NCBI GenBank assembly: GCA_009809945.1
Contig: WTPW01002619.1
Location: forward strand, 7,353-71,352
Source of the DNA: Gigaspora margarita
Lineage: Eukaryota > Glomeromycota > Glomeromycetes > Diversisporales > Gigasporaceae
Direction of reading: 5' to 3'
DNA: 64,000 bases
The first letter of the stretch is position 1, and every line of letters begins with the position of its first letter. The position numbers and the translations under genes are program-made. The notes under the pieces were generated by a model. It was not told the origin of the DNA and did not search any database. It saw nothing but the letters and a program-made list of their open reading frames with translations. Positions 1 through 11,534 of this stretch are shown here, one piece after another.

Positions 1-2109
1 TTTTTTGTTTACTGTTTCCAATTTGGGATTTTTTTTTACCGAAAAGGTTTTTTTTTTTTCGGGTACCACGTAAGCCATGGATCTTTTTTTTACCATCAAG
101 ATTTTTTTTTTTTGTGTTGTTCTAGTTAGATGTAATTTTTTTTTTTTTTTTTCTTTTTTTTTTTTTTTATATACATATAGTTCTTTGTTAGTTTTTTTTT
201 ACTTTAAGCTTTTTTTTTTTTTTTTGTTATAACAAGACTGTCTTTTTTTTTTTTGTTTTTCTTTTTTTTTTTTTTTATGTTTTTTTTTTTTTTGGTTATT
301 TTTTTTTATTTCGCCTATTTTTTTTTTTTTTACCCCCTTTTTTTTCCACCCCTTTTTTTTTTTTTGCGTTTTTTTTTTTTTTTGTATAGGAAGGGTTTTC
401 GAACTCTTTTTTTTTTAGAGGCTAGTTTTTTTTTTTTAAAAAAGCAGGCAATCTTGGTATGTTTTTTTTCAGCCTACCGTTTTTTTTTTTTATAAAATTT
501 CTAGCTAAATAGAAATTTTTTTTTGAGGTAAACTTTTTTTTTTTTTGGATCGCATTGGGCATTTATGCTTTTTTTTTTTTTGTTAAATTTTTTTTTTTTG
601 TGCATTGATGGCAGGAGATTTTTTTTTTTTTTGATTTGTACTTTTTTTTTTTTTAAACAAAGATAGGATTGCTGGGATTTTTTTTACTAATTAATTTTTT
701 TTTTTTTCACTAAGTAAACTTGTTCAGAGATTTTTTTTTTATTAAATCATTTTTTTTTTTTTTATTTTACTTGAAATTTGAAGAATTTTTTTTTAAATTT
801 GACTTTTTTTTTTTTAAATCCAAAATTATGCATCTATTCTTTAAATTTCTAGTAAAGTAAAAACAATTATACTGAATTAATGTATTTTTAGGCTTTTTTT
901 TAGTTTATTTATTTTTTTTTTTTAGAATTGATTAGTAAAATATTGTGTTTTTTTTGATTTTATAGTTTTTTTTTTTTAAAATTCTGTAAAATCTTATGTT
1001 TTTTTTTTTTTTACTAATTTTTTTTTTTTTTATTCATTAAGTAAACTTATAAACATTTTTTTTTCCAGACTCATTTTTTTTTTTTGTTCCTAGTTGTAAT
1101 AGTAAAAGGTTTTTTTTGTAGCATATTTTTTTTTTTTTTAAAAATTATATTATGATACTAAAATTTTTTTTAAAATGATCGTTTTTTTTTTTTCCCTTAA
1201 TATACCCTGACACTTACTTTTTTTTACTCTCACCATTTTTTTTTTTTTACAACAAACTTATTCTAAGCTTGTTTTTTTTCTTTTCAATCTTTTTTTTTTT
1301 TGCACTTTCTTATATAGGAAACACATTTTTTTTCTTACAAACTTTTTTTTTTTTTACAGCAAGATACCTGCAGTTAGTGTTTTTTTTCAGGTAAATATTT
1401 TTTTTTTTTCCCTCAGGTGAGCAGATGATCCAGATTGAATTATGGCCCACCCGAGTGGTCAACCCACAGATCATATGTGGATCAACTTTTTTTTTACCTG
1501 TGAGTTTTTTTTTTTTTAACTTACGGGTTACTTGTGGATCATTTTTTTTATCACCCATGTTTTTTTTTTTTGATGACACATATAGGTTGGTTATATTTTT
1601 TTTTGTTTTGTTTTTTTTTTTTTTTAAACCTCTATAAATGCAATGTGTATTTTTTTTTCTACAACATTTTTTTTTTTTTATATTGCATTTAGAGAGAGCA
1701 AATTTTTTTTTAGCTTTAAGGTTTTTTTTTTTTAGTTTGTATAACTTTTATCAAAAATTGTATAACCTATCTTAAATACTAAAATTTGATTAGCTACATG
1801 CATTTAGGAAGTTTTTTTTATATAAAAAATTTTTTTTTTTTATGTGCATTTACAAAATATAGAACTTTTTTTTAGCGCTAATATTTTTTTTTTTTCAAAA
1901 CAAAAACATGCATTTAGGATTTTTTTTCATTTATAGATTTTTTTTTTTTGAGGTCTAACTGTACTTATTTTAGTTTTTTTTTTATTTTTTTTTTTTTTTT
2001 TTTATACTTTATATTACCTACTAACAATTTTTTTTCAAACTGATCTTTTTTTTTTTTTAACTTGTAATAATCTATAAATTATTTTTTTTTGATCAAACAT
2101 TTTTTTTTT

Positions 2110-2225
2110 TTAGAGAGAGAGAGAGAAAGAGAAAGTTTTTTTTAAAAAAAGAATTTTTTTTTTTTAGAGAAAGAGAAAGAGAATGAAAGTTTTTTTTAGA
2201 AGAGAGATTTTTTTTTTTTGAGAAG
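2110..2225. repeat. GA-rich tract, partly overwritten
   Basis: Purine-rich GAGAGA and GAAAGAGA runs show between the T blocks. A similar GA tract sits at 26526-26573, directly left of the clean copy of the next hairpin element, so the homology between the two loci extends beyond the hairpin itself. Confidence 0.6.
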
Positions 2226-2288
2226 TAAAAATAGCATAAAATATTTTTTTTTTTTTTAAACTTTTTTTTTTTTTTTGTTTTTTTTTTT

Positions 2289-2830
2289 AATTGATAGTTT
2301 TTTTTTTAATCAGAGTTTTTTTTTTTTATAACGTGATACAAATCACATATATTTTTTTTTATAGGCAGATTTTTTTTTTTTTACATATAAAAGTTTTTTT
2401 CTTACTTTTTTTTTGATACATGTTTTTTTTTTTTTAGTTGTAGAGCTCGTCGAGGCGCATTTTTTTTTAGTTAAATTTTTTTTTTTTTTCCAATGAATAG
2501 CGAGATATTGTTATTTTTTTTTTGGACAACTTTTTTTTTTTTTTATCAGATCACTATATAAACAATGTTTTTTTTGAGATTTTATTTTTTTTTTTTTTCG
2601 TTTTTCAACAATATCTCACCATTTTTTTTGCCAATTTGATTTTTTTTTTTTCTGTTAGATGCACCTCAACGAGCTTTTTTTTTTTCAATTAGTTTTTTTT
2701 TTTTTTTAACTTAGTGAGAAAAAAACTTTTTTTTTTTTGCATACCATTTTTTTTTTTTTGTGATTTTCATATGTGATTTGCGTTTTTTTTTACTATGATC
2801 ATTTTTTTTTTTTCTGGTGAACTATCAATT
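2289..2830. mobile_element. hairpin transposon copy (H family), overwritten
   Basis: Visible fragments such as AATTGATAG, GTTGTAGAGCTCGTCGAG, ATAGCGAGATAT, GTTTTTCAACAATATCTC, GATGCACCTCAACGAGCT and ACTATCAATT match, in order and spacing, the element at 26629-28242 after removal of its own 1-kb insertion. The left and right halves are inverted copies of each other (TTGATAGT at the left end, ACTATCAA at the right end), as expected for a foldback or MITE-type element of about 540 bp. About 40% of its bases are hidden by the T blocks. Confidence 0.75.
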
Positions 2831-2880
2831 AATTTACTTTTTTTTAAAATTTTACTTTTTTTTTTTTTTTAGAATTAGAC

Positions 2881-3012
2881 TGTCTACTTGTGATTAACCC
2901 ATAGCAAAATTTTTTCTATTATCACTCAGGTAACTTGGATGACCCATAGCAGAATTTTTTTATTACCTAGTGTTCATCTGGATCACCTGAGTGACCCAAG
3001 TTAGGATTTTTG
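2881..3012. repeat. short direct and inverted repeats
   Basis: Two direct copies of a block around ACCCATAGCARAATTTTTT (near 2897 and 2941) lie beside inverted copies of CTCAGGTAACTTGG and CCAAGTTA/CACCTGAGTGA. Similar words (CCTCAGGTGAGCAGATGATCC) occur near 1411-1432 in the overwritten segment, so this may be the end of a TIR element whose other end is masked. No transposase is visible. Confidence 0.35.
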
Positions 3013-3059
3013 TGATGGGTCAGAACACTACTTGCAGTATACTTCAACCTACCACCTAA

Positions 3060-3660
3060 AAAAAGGCCTTTTCCTTCCATATACTAGGAGCTTAATCATG
3101 CAGTCAGAGGATTCTTTCTATTCAATCCAACTACATTGCTAATCCTACTTTCAGAAGTAGTTACTAAACTTAAAGAATACTGCATATTCAAATTCTTACT
3201 AACAACTTTAGTGTAAAACTTCCCTTTCCCTCAGAGACAAACAAGATCAAAACACTTACCCAATTCACTTTTCCAATTACTGACGATTAGAAAGCCAAAG
3301 AATTTTTAAAGCAAATTACACTATACTACAGGTTCAAATTCCTTCTCCCTAAACATATCATGCAGGCTAACCCCACTAGCAAACCAAACCTTCCTAAAAT
3401 AGACCAAATCATAGAGAACTTTAACTTCTTTTTTTTTATTATAATACCTAAGCAGCTTGCTGAAATAGCCAGAGAACTCTGCAAATATTTCTATTTTATA
3501 CAACTCCCAAGCGAATGGATCCAAATCCCTACCAAGACCACAGAAGAATCCAAAGCAAACACACTACCCCTTCTATCCTTGCCAGACAATATAGAGAACC
3601 TTAATATAGCTCTCGCAGAACAAAACATAGAGTTGACATTACCAATTATATCTTAGCAAA
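3060..3660 (+). pseudogene. LINE-A ORF1 remnant
   Basis: Unrecognised in detail, but it lies just upstream of the endonuclease remnant of the same element, where LINE ORF1 is expected. The best open stretch is 3360-3656, about 98 codons from an ATG, and can be extended upstream in frame towards 3250 with EFLKQITLYYRFKFLLP, crossing one stop. The stretch includes a T8 run read as Phe. The composition is Asn/Ile/Pro-rich without obvious catalytic motifs. RNA-binding function is assumed from the position only. Not expected to be functional. Confidence 0.4.
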
Positions 3661-3904
3661 ATGTAACTTCTACTATACAAATCCTTCGACTGTACTTCAG
3701 AATTAAGAACATCCTAGACTTCCAACTAGAACTGCCCCCTCTACTAACACCTCAATAGAGTATATTTGGTATGGACAAACAATCAAAACTAGCCTCACCT
3801 AGCATAGTATATTCACATACAAGTACCCAACAAACACCTTCTGAAATACATAATAACCTGAATAGCAGTACTTAGCTAATAATGAAAATACTAAACAACT
3901 CAGA

Positions 3905-4026
3905 TAGCAATTCAACAGACAACCACTTCACACTATCACTGATAACTTCAACCCCAACAGATACAAAGCCAATAGACAATTACTCCACACCATCACTGGT
4001 AACCTCAGTACTAATGGACACAAGCT
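3905..4026. repeat. 60-bp direct duplication inside LINE-A
   Basis: Two adjacent units of about 60 bases share AACAGACAACCACTTCACAC / AATAGACAATTACTCCACAC followed by CATCACTGRTAAC. They translate to related Ser/Thr/Asn-rich peptides and probably represent a variable linker of ORF1. Confidence 0.5.
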
Positions 4027-4114
4027 AAACTAACAATGACTACTGTTAAAACCCTTCAAGCTACAACCATACTCACTATACAAACTAACACAAACCCATC
4101 TCAACCAACAGTTA

Positions 4115-4500
4115 GAACAGGTCCTCTCTCCCTTGCTATATATATCTACAATGTCTGAGGCCTCAATCAAAATCTAAAAACACAAGCCTAAGAACAATTT
4201 TGCCTTACAAACAACCTTAATATCATCAGCCTAACAGAGACCAAACTGTTCAAAAAAGCATTCAAATATAATAAAACCCATACAATACATACTTTTGGTC
4301 CTGTACAAATAGCTTCAAACCAGAAACTGCATTTATAGTTAGCAACTACCTTACTCCTCATATACATAACATTATCACATACCCAAGTTATGCAATTGCT
4401 ATAAATATTTTCTTCAAACATGATTTCAAATTTTGTATTATTTTAACTTACCTTCCAAGTGATAGTGCACCCATTAGACTCGAAATACAAAACCTAAAGT
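4115..4500 (+). pseudogene. LINE-A endonuclease, N-terminal part
   Basis: Remnant of the apurinic-like (APE) endonuclease domain that nicks target DNA in LINE retrotransposition. The reading NIISLTETKL at 4219-4248 is the classic motif holding the metal-binding Glu, and a weaker NVRGLNQ-like start lies near 4150. The piece ends with a reading close to LPSDSAPIRLEIQNL just before the DNA transposon at 4501. Frameshifts and stops interrupt it. The domain resumes at 6538, which shows that the insertion split a once continuous gene. Confidence 0.75.
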
Positions 4501-4585
4501 AAAGGTACATATTTCTGTAGATGCACCTATTTTCGTGAATTAAATTTATTAGTAATTTATATATAAAATAAAAAAAGCAATTTTT

Positions 4586-4945
4586 TTAAAATTATAAAAT
4601 TAAAATTTCTAAGATTACTTACTAAATAAACAGTTCTTAGAGCATTAATAAAAGTTGTAGCAGCTATCAATGCAGTTTTAATGATAGTAAAAATGTTAAA
4701 TTCAGTCTAGTATATCAAAAGTTATGAGCAATTTATGTGTTGAGATCATATAAAATTTTTATATAAATCTACAAAGAAATTTATATTATCATGAAACATA
4801 AATCGCTCATAACTTTTAATCTACTGGACCAATTTTAATATTTTTATCATTATTAGAACCACATTGATAGTGGCTACAAGTTTTATTAATTTTAAGAGCT
4901 ATTTACTTAATAAATGATTTTGAAATTTTAATTTTATACTTTAAA
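4586..4945. repeat. long inverted repeat (arms of about 150 bp)
   Basis: The arm at about 4586-4740 and its complement at about 4793-4945 pair over blocks such as GTTATGAGCAATTTATG and CATAAATCGCTCATAAC, with AT-rich ends. The structure resembles a foldback MITE nested near the left end of the surrounding transposon. It has no coding content. Confidence 0.65.
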
Positions 4946-5244
4946 GATTGTAATAAAATTTTTTTTAAAAATTATACTTATTTAATTAATAAAATTTTCA
5001 GAAAATGAATAGATAAATAATCAATAAAAGATAGCAAAAAAAGAAAAACAAAGTATAAAAAATAATTAAATAAGAAAATTTTTTAAAATTTTTAAAATTT
5101 TTAATAGTTTATAATGTATCTATAGAAATAGAAAAGAGGGTATCAAATTTTATAAATTTTATAAAATTTTTTTTTACTAATACAAAAAAATTTTTATATA
5201 TTAGTATAATTTAATTTGTATATTTTTAAATAATAATTAATTGT

Positions 5245-6365
5245 TACCACAGAAGACAGTAATGAAGTCTACAAATGTCAAAGAATTCACATTTACCCCT
5301 ACTTGGCAGAACTACAGAATAGAGATCCCAATAAGAGAATTTGTCAAAAAAAAGTCAATACTTATCATAAAGCTGAATGGCATTTTTTAGATATCAAAAA
5401 GATGAAATACACATGAAATGTGATAAGCACAAAGACTAGCCAATATTCAGAAGCTTTTGGTAAAACACAAAAAATGAGAGCCCTAAATAAAAAGAACAAC
5501 AAAAATGGGTGTTTAGAATAAAGCTAATAAATGGATCTTTTCTTACATTGGTCAAAAGATATTATGATCAAAAGAACATCTACAATAGCTCTAAATGCTG
5601 TAAATACATAATTAACAAAGAAATATTTAACTACTTGGCCAGCTACCCAATGGATACAAAAACGTGGAAGTAGCTAGAAATGGAAATAGTAAAGAAAATA
5701 TGGTTCTTATTACCTAGTGATAAATGAAGAAAAATAGACTAGCAGCAGTTACTAAAAGTCCTGAATGACAAAGACATGCCAGAAGATCAATAAAAAATGC
5801 TTCTAACAAAAGGAATAATAAAGACTAAAATCAGAAAGAAGTTAGAAGAAATTGGCCTTGATACCAAATTAATTAAGCTTATATTTCAAAGCTGGCTAGA
5901 GGAATGGACTTCAAGCTTTCAAGACAAAATATGGAAAGAAAGATGCAAACTAATAGCAGCTTGGGAAAAAAAAAATAGAATTACTGCAAAGATGAAAAGA
6001 AAGAAAAGAAAAAAAAAAGTATTAAAAATTGAAAAAGCATAATAGAAAAAAAGCATTAACAAACCCCACAGAACCAAAGAGTAAAAATTGAACAACAAAA
6101 AAAGAGAGAGTGGGAAGATTGCCTCAGGATTGTTTGCAATAAGGTCAGAAAATAGATAGAAACAGGATGTTATAGTTGGTAGAACTATAATTAAGCATCA
6201 TGACAGGCCTCAGAACCAAGTCGGTGACCTCTTTATGAAGTATTACTCAATGAGAAAGAGAGACAAATTCTGAATTAGCAGGTCATATATAGGTGCCTAA
6301 AGTAACCGAGTGAACCATAGTTTAGTTGTAAGGTACAAAGTACCAGAAATAGTAATAACATTAGA
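5245..6365 (+). pseudogene. LINE C-terminal fragment nested in a DNA transposon
   Basis: The open frame 5797-6042 ends in QDKIWKERCKLIAAWEKK followed by a Lys/Arg-rich tail. It aligns by eye with the C-terminus of LINE-B (IIWRQRCEKIVEWE plus basic tail) and with IWKLYCSTFAYWKK in LINE-A at about 29890. Upstream, a reading near 5275 (FTFTPTWQNYRIEIPIREF) resembles the post-RNase H segment of LINE-B. This is therefore the 3' part of a third LINE copy, 5'-truncated. It is not a host gene despite the open frame. Confidence 0.65.
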
Positions 6366-6537
6366 TAATATAACTATTTTTAAAAATAAAATTATGGCAT
6401 GATCGCCAATTAAATAAAAAAAATAATAATAATAAATTAATTGTAATGCTTATATTTAAAGTTTAATAAAAAAATATTAAGTTTTGAAAAAGTTTTATAT
6501 ATAGCAAAAAAAAAAGTTTCCAGAAATAGGTACCTTT

Positions 6538-6900
6538 GCCTTAGTGATTAAATGGATATAACAAGCCATCTCACAAAGCATACTTCCTATAGTAACCGGT
6601 AACTTTAATGCTACTATAGACAATAGTTACTCTAGTTCTATCAAATAAAAATTTCTGCAATTCCTGTTCTGCAATAACATGTACAATTTTGCTTCACATA
6701 TACAAAACAATAGTTTGATATGGCAGAGCTCAAAATACAATAGCCAAATTGACTACATATGGATATACCATCCTGTACTAGCATATCTCATCTTATATGA
6801 TACTGATGACTTGCTAACAAGTATACAAAGCGATCACAAGATTCTCATATCTCAGTAGTCCTTCCCATACATATACCAGAGCAAGCCCAAATACAAGACC
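6538..6900 (+). pseudogene. LINE-A endonuclease, C-terminal part
   Basis: Continuation of the endonuclease after the inserted DNA transposon. Recognisable motifs are IVTGNFNATIDN at about 6587 (the GDFN motif), SQIDYIWIY at about 6740 and SDHKILIS at about 6831 (the catalytic SDH). Stop codons interrupt the frame. Motif order matches the APE endonuclease family. Confidence 0.75.
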
Positions 6901-7103
6901 TGGATCTGTAGAAGAATATTTAACTATAAAGTGATAAACAAAGAGTTATGAGAAACCTTTTCTAATAAAGTTAGCTTCAACTTTATCTAGAACAATACAC
7001 CACTTTCAACCAATATACTAGAATCCCTCAAAGCCTCATGCACAAAATCCAAACTAGTATCAGTAATGCTGCACTATAGCAAATTTCTAACAAAAAATTT
7101 GGT

Positions 7104-7451
7104 GTGCGCAACTTCCAATACACATTTTCTTCTGTAGCTACAAACCTCTACAACAACTTTAAAAGGCTTGACAACATTATCAGAAGAGTTAATCAATCAC
7201 TCAGAAACAATTCTAATATTCCAGTTCACCTTAACTCCAAAATTACACTAATTAACCAATCCTGTCATCTTCAAATTCCAATATTACCAACTATTCACAT
7301 GCAAGCTCCTGACTGGATCAGTAATGCAAACCAAGAAAAGAAAAAACTATATCATGCCTACAATATAGAAAACATTAAGCAAATTAGAAAACAAATTACA
7401 GAGTCTATTCAAGAGAGATATACCAAACTCATTTTCTACCCATCTCTATGA
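7104..7451 (+). pseudogene. LINE-A linker between endonuclease and RT
   Basis: A surviving open stretch of 115 codons between endonuclease and reverse transcriptase, rich in Asn, Ile and Lys. It has no catalytic motif of its own and corresponds by position to the variable linker of LINE ORF2. It ends in a stop at 7449-7451, beyond which RT motifs appear in changing frames. Confidence 0.5.
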
Positions 7452-7599
7452 TTAACAGAATCCTAAATAGATACAAAAACCTTGTTAGGTTTGACAATAT
7501 CAAACTAGTACAAGATATTATCAAAGATCTGCTTACTATCAAGACCCATATTTAAAAACACTTCGATAACTGGACTGCCCTACGCATAGTGAATCAAAT

Positions 7600-8443
7600 C
7601 CTATTCAACTCCAAATAGTGAGATAAATACACTCCTAGATCCTTTATCAATCCTAACTGGTACTCTAAGACCCTTTCAGAAATCAGCCAAGAAGAAGTGC
7701 TTAATATACTTAGCCAACTCCCTAACAATATAGCTTGTGGACCCTCAGAAATTAGTTATAAAATGCTTAAACATACTGGTTCAAAATTCTTATTAGCTAT
7801 AATATCTCTTTTTAATCACTACCTCTTGGTCCATACCATACCTAAAGAATAGAAAGAAAGCTGTATTTTTTCTATCTTAAAAAAAACCTATTTTTGATAG
7901 CAACTTGACAAATACTAGACCTATAAGCCTTGTAGAACATATTAAAAAGCTATATACCAAGCTTCTCACAAACTATCTAACAGTATTCTATCCAAACATG
8001 ATATTCTCTTACCATTCAACTATGTAGCAGGCAATTCTATAGCAATTCCTATTCACATTCTCAAGAATATTATCAAAGACTCTGTCTGCAACTCAAACCA
8101 ACTCTGGCTTTTATTGCAGGACATGAGCAAGATATACAACTCAGTCAACTTTGAGCTCTTTTAAAAATCACTACTTAGAATCCAAATGCCTCCTCCACTC
8201 ATTAACATTCTTTCTAGCCTTATATCAGACCAAACAAACTGAGTTATTACTAATCTTGGGCTCATAAATTTTACTTCGTCAAAAATAGAATCGACCAAAA
8301 AGAAACAATTATACCACTTTTCTAGAGAATCTACTATGACCTTCTAATCACTTACATTGCTATCTACTTTGCAGAATATACACTAACTATTTCCTGGCAA
8401 ACTAGTTTAACCCACCCATCTATTAAGCACCTTTAGACTTTAG
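7600..8443 (+). pseudogene. LINE-A reverse transcriptase, fingers and palm (dead)
   Basis: Reverse transcriptase remnant read across several frames. Motifs seen: ISQEEVLNILSQLPNNIACGP near 7680, a palm-type NTRPISLVEHIKKLYTKLL near 7911, NYVAGNSIAIPIHILKNII near 8020, and QDMSKIYNSVNFELF near 8116. The catalytic YADD box is replaced by FAEY (8368-8379) before TLTISWQTSL, so both catalytic Asp are lost. The piece ends at the TSD of the hairpin element 8444-8850, after which the thumb region continues. Confidence 0.78.
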
Positions 8444-8850
8444 TAGGCTTTTGCAAAAATTACCTGTACAATTTTAGGATTTTTGAAGGCTATAAAACTA
8501 ATGTTGTACAATTGATACTTGAACTGAAATTAGTATATGGAATTAGTATGATAAACCCACTTTTGAAAAACATGCTTCATTTATATCTCACATGTGCTTG
8601 CTGCTAGTAGCAGGCCTTTAAAGTAGACAAGTATGGGCCTGAGGGCCGGGCCTAAGCCTGTACCCATCTAACTTTAAAGGCCTGCTGCTAGCAGCAAGTG
8701 CACGTGAGGTATAAATAAAGCATGTTTTCTAAAAATAGGTTAATCATACTAATTTATATACTGATTTTGGTTCAAGTATCAATTGTGCAATATTAGTTTT
8801 ATAGTCTTCAAAAATTTTGAAATCACATGGGTAATTTTTGCGGAAGCCTA
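8444..8850. mobile_element. 407-bp foldback MITE with 8-bp TSD
   Basis: The whole element is one imperfect palindrome. It begins TAGGCTTTTGCAAAAATTAC and ends with the inverse GTAATTTTTGCGGAAGCCTA; the centre holds inverted CTGCTGCTAGCAGCA-like blocks. The flanks GACTTTAG (8436-8443) and GACTTCAG (8851-8858) form an 8-bp TSD with one mismatch, as expected for hAT-type elements. LINE-A reading resumes after it. No coding capacity. Confidence 0.85.
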
Positions 8851-9535
8851 GACTTCAGTATCAGTCCTGGCCTATATGAATAATACTTTATAAATTATGC
8901 AATCCAAAACAGAGCTAGAAAAAATCATTGAAACAGCTATCTCATTCTACCAGATAGCAAATATACAAGTCAATCCTACCAAATCTATCTTCATGACCAA
9001 GCATACTTCAACTACTATATTATTTTTTAACTCTACTCATACTTCAATCCCTAACAATCAACCCCTCAAATTCCTAGATTGTTGGTTTATATTTAATAAC
9101 AAACAGATTGCCCAAACCAAACTTATTCAAAAGGAAGTGCCAAATCTAGCAAACATCGCTAATACCAAAAATATAACAAACAAACAAATTTCTTATATCA
9201 TCAACATGGTAATCATTTTTACTATTGAGTATTGCCTGTACAATATCGTACTTCCTCAGTTCACTTGCAACAAGATTCTAGAAAAATATCTCACTATCGC
9301 AAAACACAAGGCACATCTACTTCTAATAGCACAATACTTAACTATAATCTCTACAACATAAGAAATATATAGGATATCCAGCTACAATACTATATCAGTA
9401 ACTTCCTGCTCTGCATTAACAACAACTCTATACTAAAAATTTCTATATATATAAGACTCCAACAACTTTAAAGCAACTTGTAATCAGCAACTAACATCTT
9501 TTAACATCCAAAACCCATTATCAATCAGTGTTGGA
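8851..9535 (+). pseudogene. LINE-A reverse transcriptase thumb region
   Basis: The open frame 8897-9361 (154 codons) contains ISFYQIANIQVNPTKSIFM, which corresponds to the segment after the YADD box in LINE-B (ANEFFYINDIQINVKKSNLI), and QISYIINMVIIFTIEYCLY, matching the thumb helix of LINE-B. The apparent ATG start is internal to the old ORF2 and not a real start. The frame is lost after 9361 and the piece ends at the hAT insertion. Confidence 0.7.
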
Positions 9536-10083
9536 CTATGACCTATTATGATCTATATAACCTATATGACCAGTCATAGGTTATATAGTTATAATAAAGG
9601 TTATATAACTGTATGACCAAGGTTATTTGGTCAGCCAATAAAATAGCTAGATTAGTTAGTAGTATATACATTGACTATATTGATGTATTATAATTATACA
9701 TCAAATGTACTGATGTATGCTACATATCTCTTTAATATATATCAATCTCATTGATGTATGCTATATATCTCCTTAAAGAATTCAATAAAGTTTGAATATC
9801 CAGTACTATTTGAGCTGAAATACCTCTATTGTATTTGTTCAGTTCTTTTGTTATTATAATTTACAAATACAATATAAAAGGCATAATTCTGGAGTTAATA
9901 TTCTAATAGTCAGGATTGCTTTTGCAAGTATCAGTTTTTTTTAACTTGCTGCGTAAAAATTGGATGCAATAATAATAATAATAGTAGTAGTCCATATATG
10001 TATACTAATGATCGAATTGATAAATTATCACAGAATTTAATAAATTTGACATCAACAGACATCAAAAATTTATTAATTCGTTC

Positions 10084-10225
10084 ATTAGGGATTTCATAAT
10101 TAAAATCAAAGAATCTTATTTGATTTTTTCGATTTATAATTCAATATAGTAAAAATACTATTTAAAAAATCCTATTTATTTTCAAAATACATTACTTATT
10201 TGTTAATTATGAAACCCCCTATTGG
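10084..10225. mobile_element. small TIR element inside the hAT element
   Basis: TAGGGATTTCATAATTAA at the left pairs with TTAATTATGAAACCCCCTA at the right, a TIR of about 18 bp around an AT-rich core. TA at both ends suggests a TA target. No coding content. Confidence 0.5.
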
Positions 10226-10389
10226 CAATTTTTCTATTGTTCTAGAATTTTAGAATCAGTTGTAATGATGGTATGATATTAAAAATAAAGTTGACTAGCT
10301 TTAAAAAAGGCTGAACGAAGTTAGATAGAAAAAACAATTGCCAAAAGCATAATTAAAATTTATTTGATATTTGTAAGTTGAAGCCTTTG

Positions 10390-10587
10390 CATTAAAAATC
10401 AGGTTTGACATTTCTATTGGGCTAATTCAGACAGATTCAAGCCTGCATACCGTTTCATGTTCATTGATTCGATAGTTTATTCAATAAACTATTAAATCAA
10501 TAAAGTAAAGAAACATGAACTGGTACTCAAGAATGAATCTGTCTGAATTAGCCTGATTGGAAATGTCAAAACGTGATTTTTAAGCCA
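10390..10587. mobile_element. about 198-bp hairpin element
   Basis: Near-complete palindrome: GACAGATTCAAGCCTGCATA with CATGTTCATTGAT on the left pairs with ATCAATAAAGT and TACTCAAGAATGAATCTGTC on the right; the outer arms are TTAAAAATCAGGTTTGACAT and ATGTCAAAACGTGATTTTTAA. It is a foldback MITE nested in the hAT element. Confidence 0.6.
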
Positions 10588-11534
10588 TTAATGGATTAGC
10601 TACATATATATGAACATGCCATTATTTGCCCAATTAAAAATTAGCAACATGCAATTACAACTTTAAAGATCAATAGCCACACGTGTAATTTCAATTTTAG
10701 GAATTCCTCTGCTTTTAATAATAAACTGTTGAATAGAATAGAAGATCTATTCCAAATATAACTGCTATTAGATCATTTTATTGTTATATTTATTGATATT
10801 GGTTTTAAATATGGGTTTTATATGATTATAGATTAGTTTTATTGAACTTAACAATTATTTTAATTATTATATAATTATAGATTAGTTTTGTTGAACTTAT
10901 GTATATACTTACTGTACGTTTAATACTGTACTATATGTATATTTTTTTTTGCACTACAAATTTGAAATGATATATGAAAGCTATATCTGATATAAAATTT
11001 TTAATAGTATATATGTACATTTTTTAAAATGTGTACTTGTAAGTCTCTCTCTCTCTCTTTTTCACATATCTATCTTAATTGGTGTTTTGCATATACTTTA
11101 TTATATGCTCTGGATGTTAGCCATTTGTTTCGATTCTATTCTGAGTTGTTTTTTATATACAAGGAAGTTGAACAATTAACATCTTAGAAATAATTAAAAG
11201 CAGGTAATTTTTTAAGTTGACAGATAAATTAAAATAAAATTGAAATAAAAATTTCATTATCATTATGTAATCCGTAACTATTGTAACTATTAAGATGAGA
11301 GAGCATATATGGTTTACCAATTTAACTCTAATAGTTACTAGGAAATAGGTTTCTGATTTACTCGAATAAAGGTCTCTTCAGCACTATACTACTTACTTCC
11401 TTTATTTTTCTTTAAGTAAAATCAAATGAACTTCTCTACTTGTATTGTATTGGGTTTTATTGTATTGGATTCTCTTGTATTGGATCATAATAGATTTCTT
11501 TATTAAAGTCAAATTCATTCGTTTATATACATTT

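Larger units (their letters stand above)
1..2869. other. segment overwritten by period-54 poly-T blocks
   Basis: Runs of 8 T occupy positions 30+54k to 37+54k and runs of 12 T occupy 48+54k to 59+54k, for k from 0 to 52. Longer observed runs are explained by neighbouring native T. Where the underlying repeat can be aligned to its clean copy at 26630-27060, the spacing is kept base for base, so the T blocks replace sequence rather than being inserted. Blocks are absent at k=15 (840-869), k=26 (1434-1463) and k=32 (1758-1787), and the pattern stops before 2892. This looks like a file, masking or consensus artefact, not biology. Open reading frames here, rich in Phe or Lys, are products of the T runs and are not genes. 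Confidence 0.93.
4501..6537. mobile_element. TIR DNA transposon inserted in LINE-A endonuclease
   Basis: The left end reads AAAGGTACATATTTCTG and the right end is its near-perfect reverse complement, CAGAAATAGGTACCTTT, giving a TIR of about 17 bp. The interrupted endonuclease domain resumes directly after 6537. The TSD is unclear (CCTAAAGT on the left, CCTTAGTG on the right). No transposase is visible. The element itself contains a long hairpin and a LINE C-terminal fragment, so it is composite and non-autonomous. Superfamily not assigned. Confidence 0.72.

Noticed and set aside
253-1637. Open frames of 70-89 codons rich in Phe or Lys
   Set aside because: They exist only because of the periodic T blocks; the underlying sequence is hidden.
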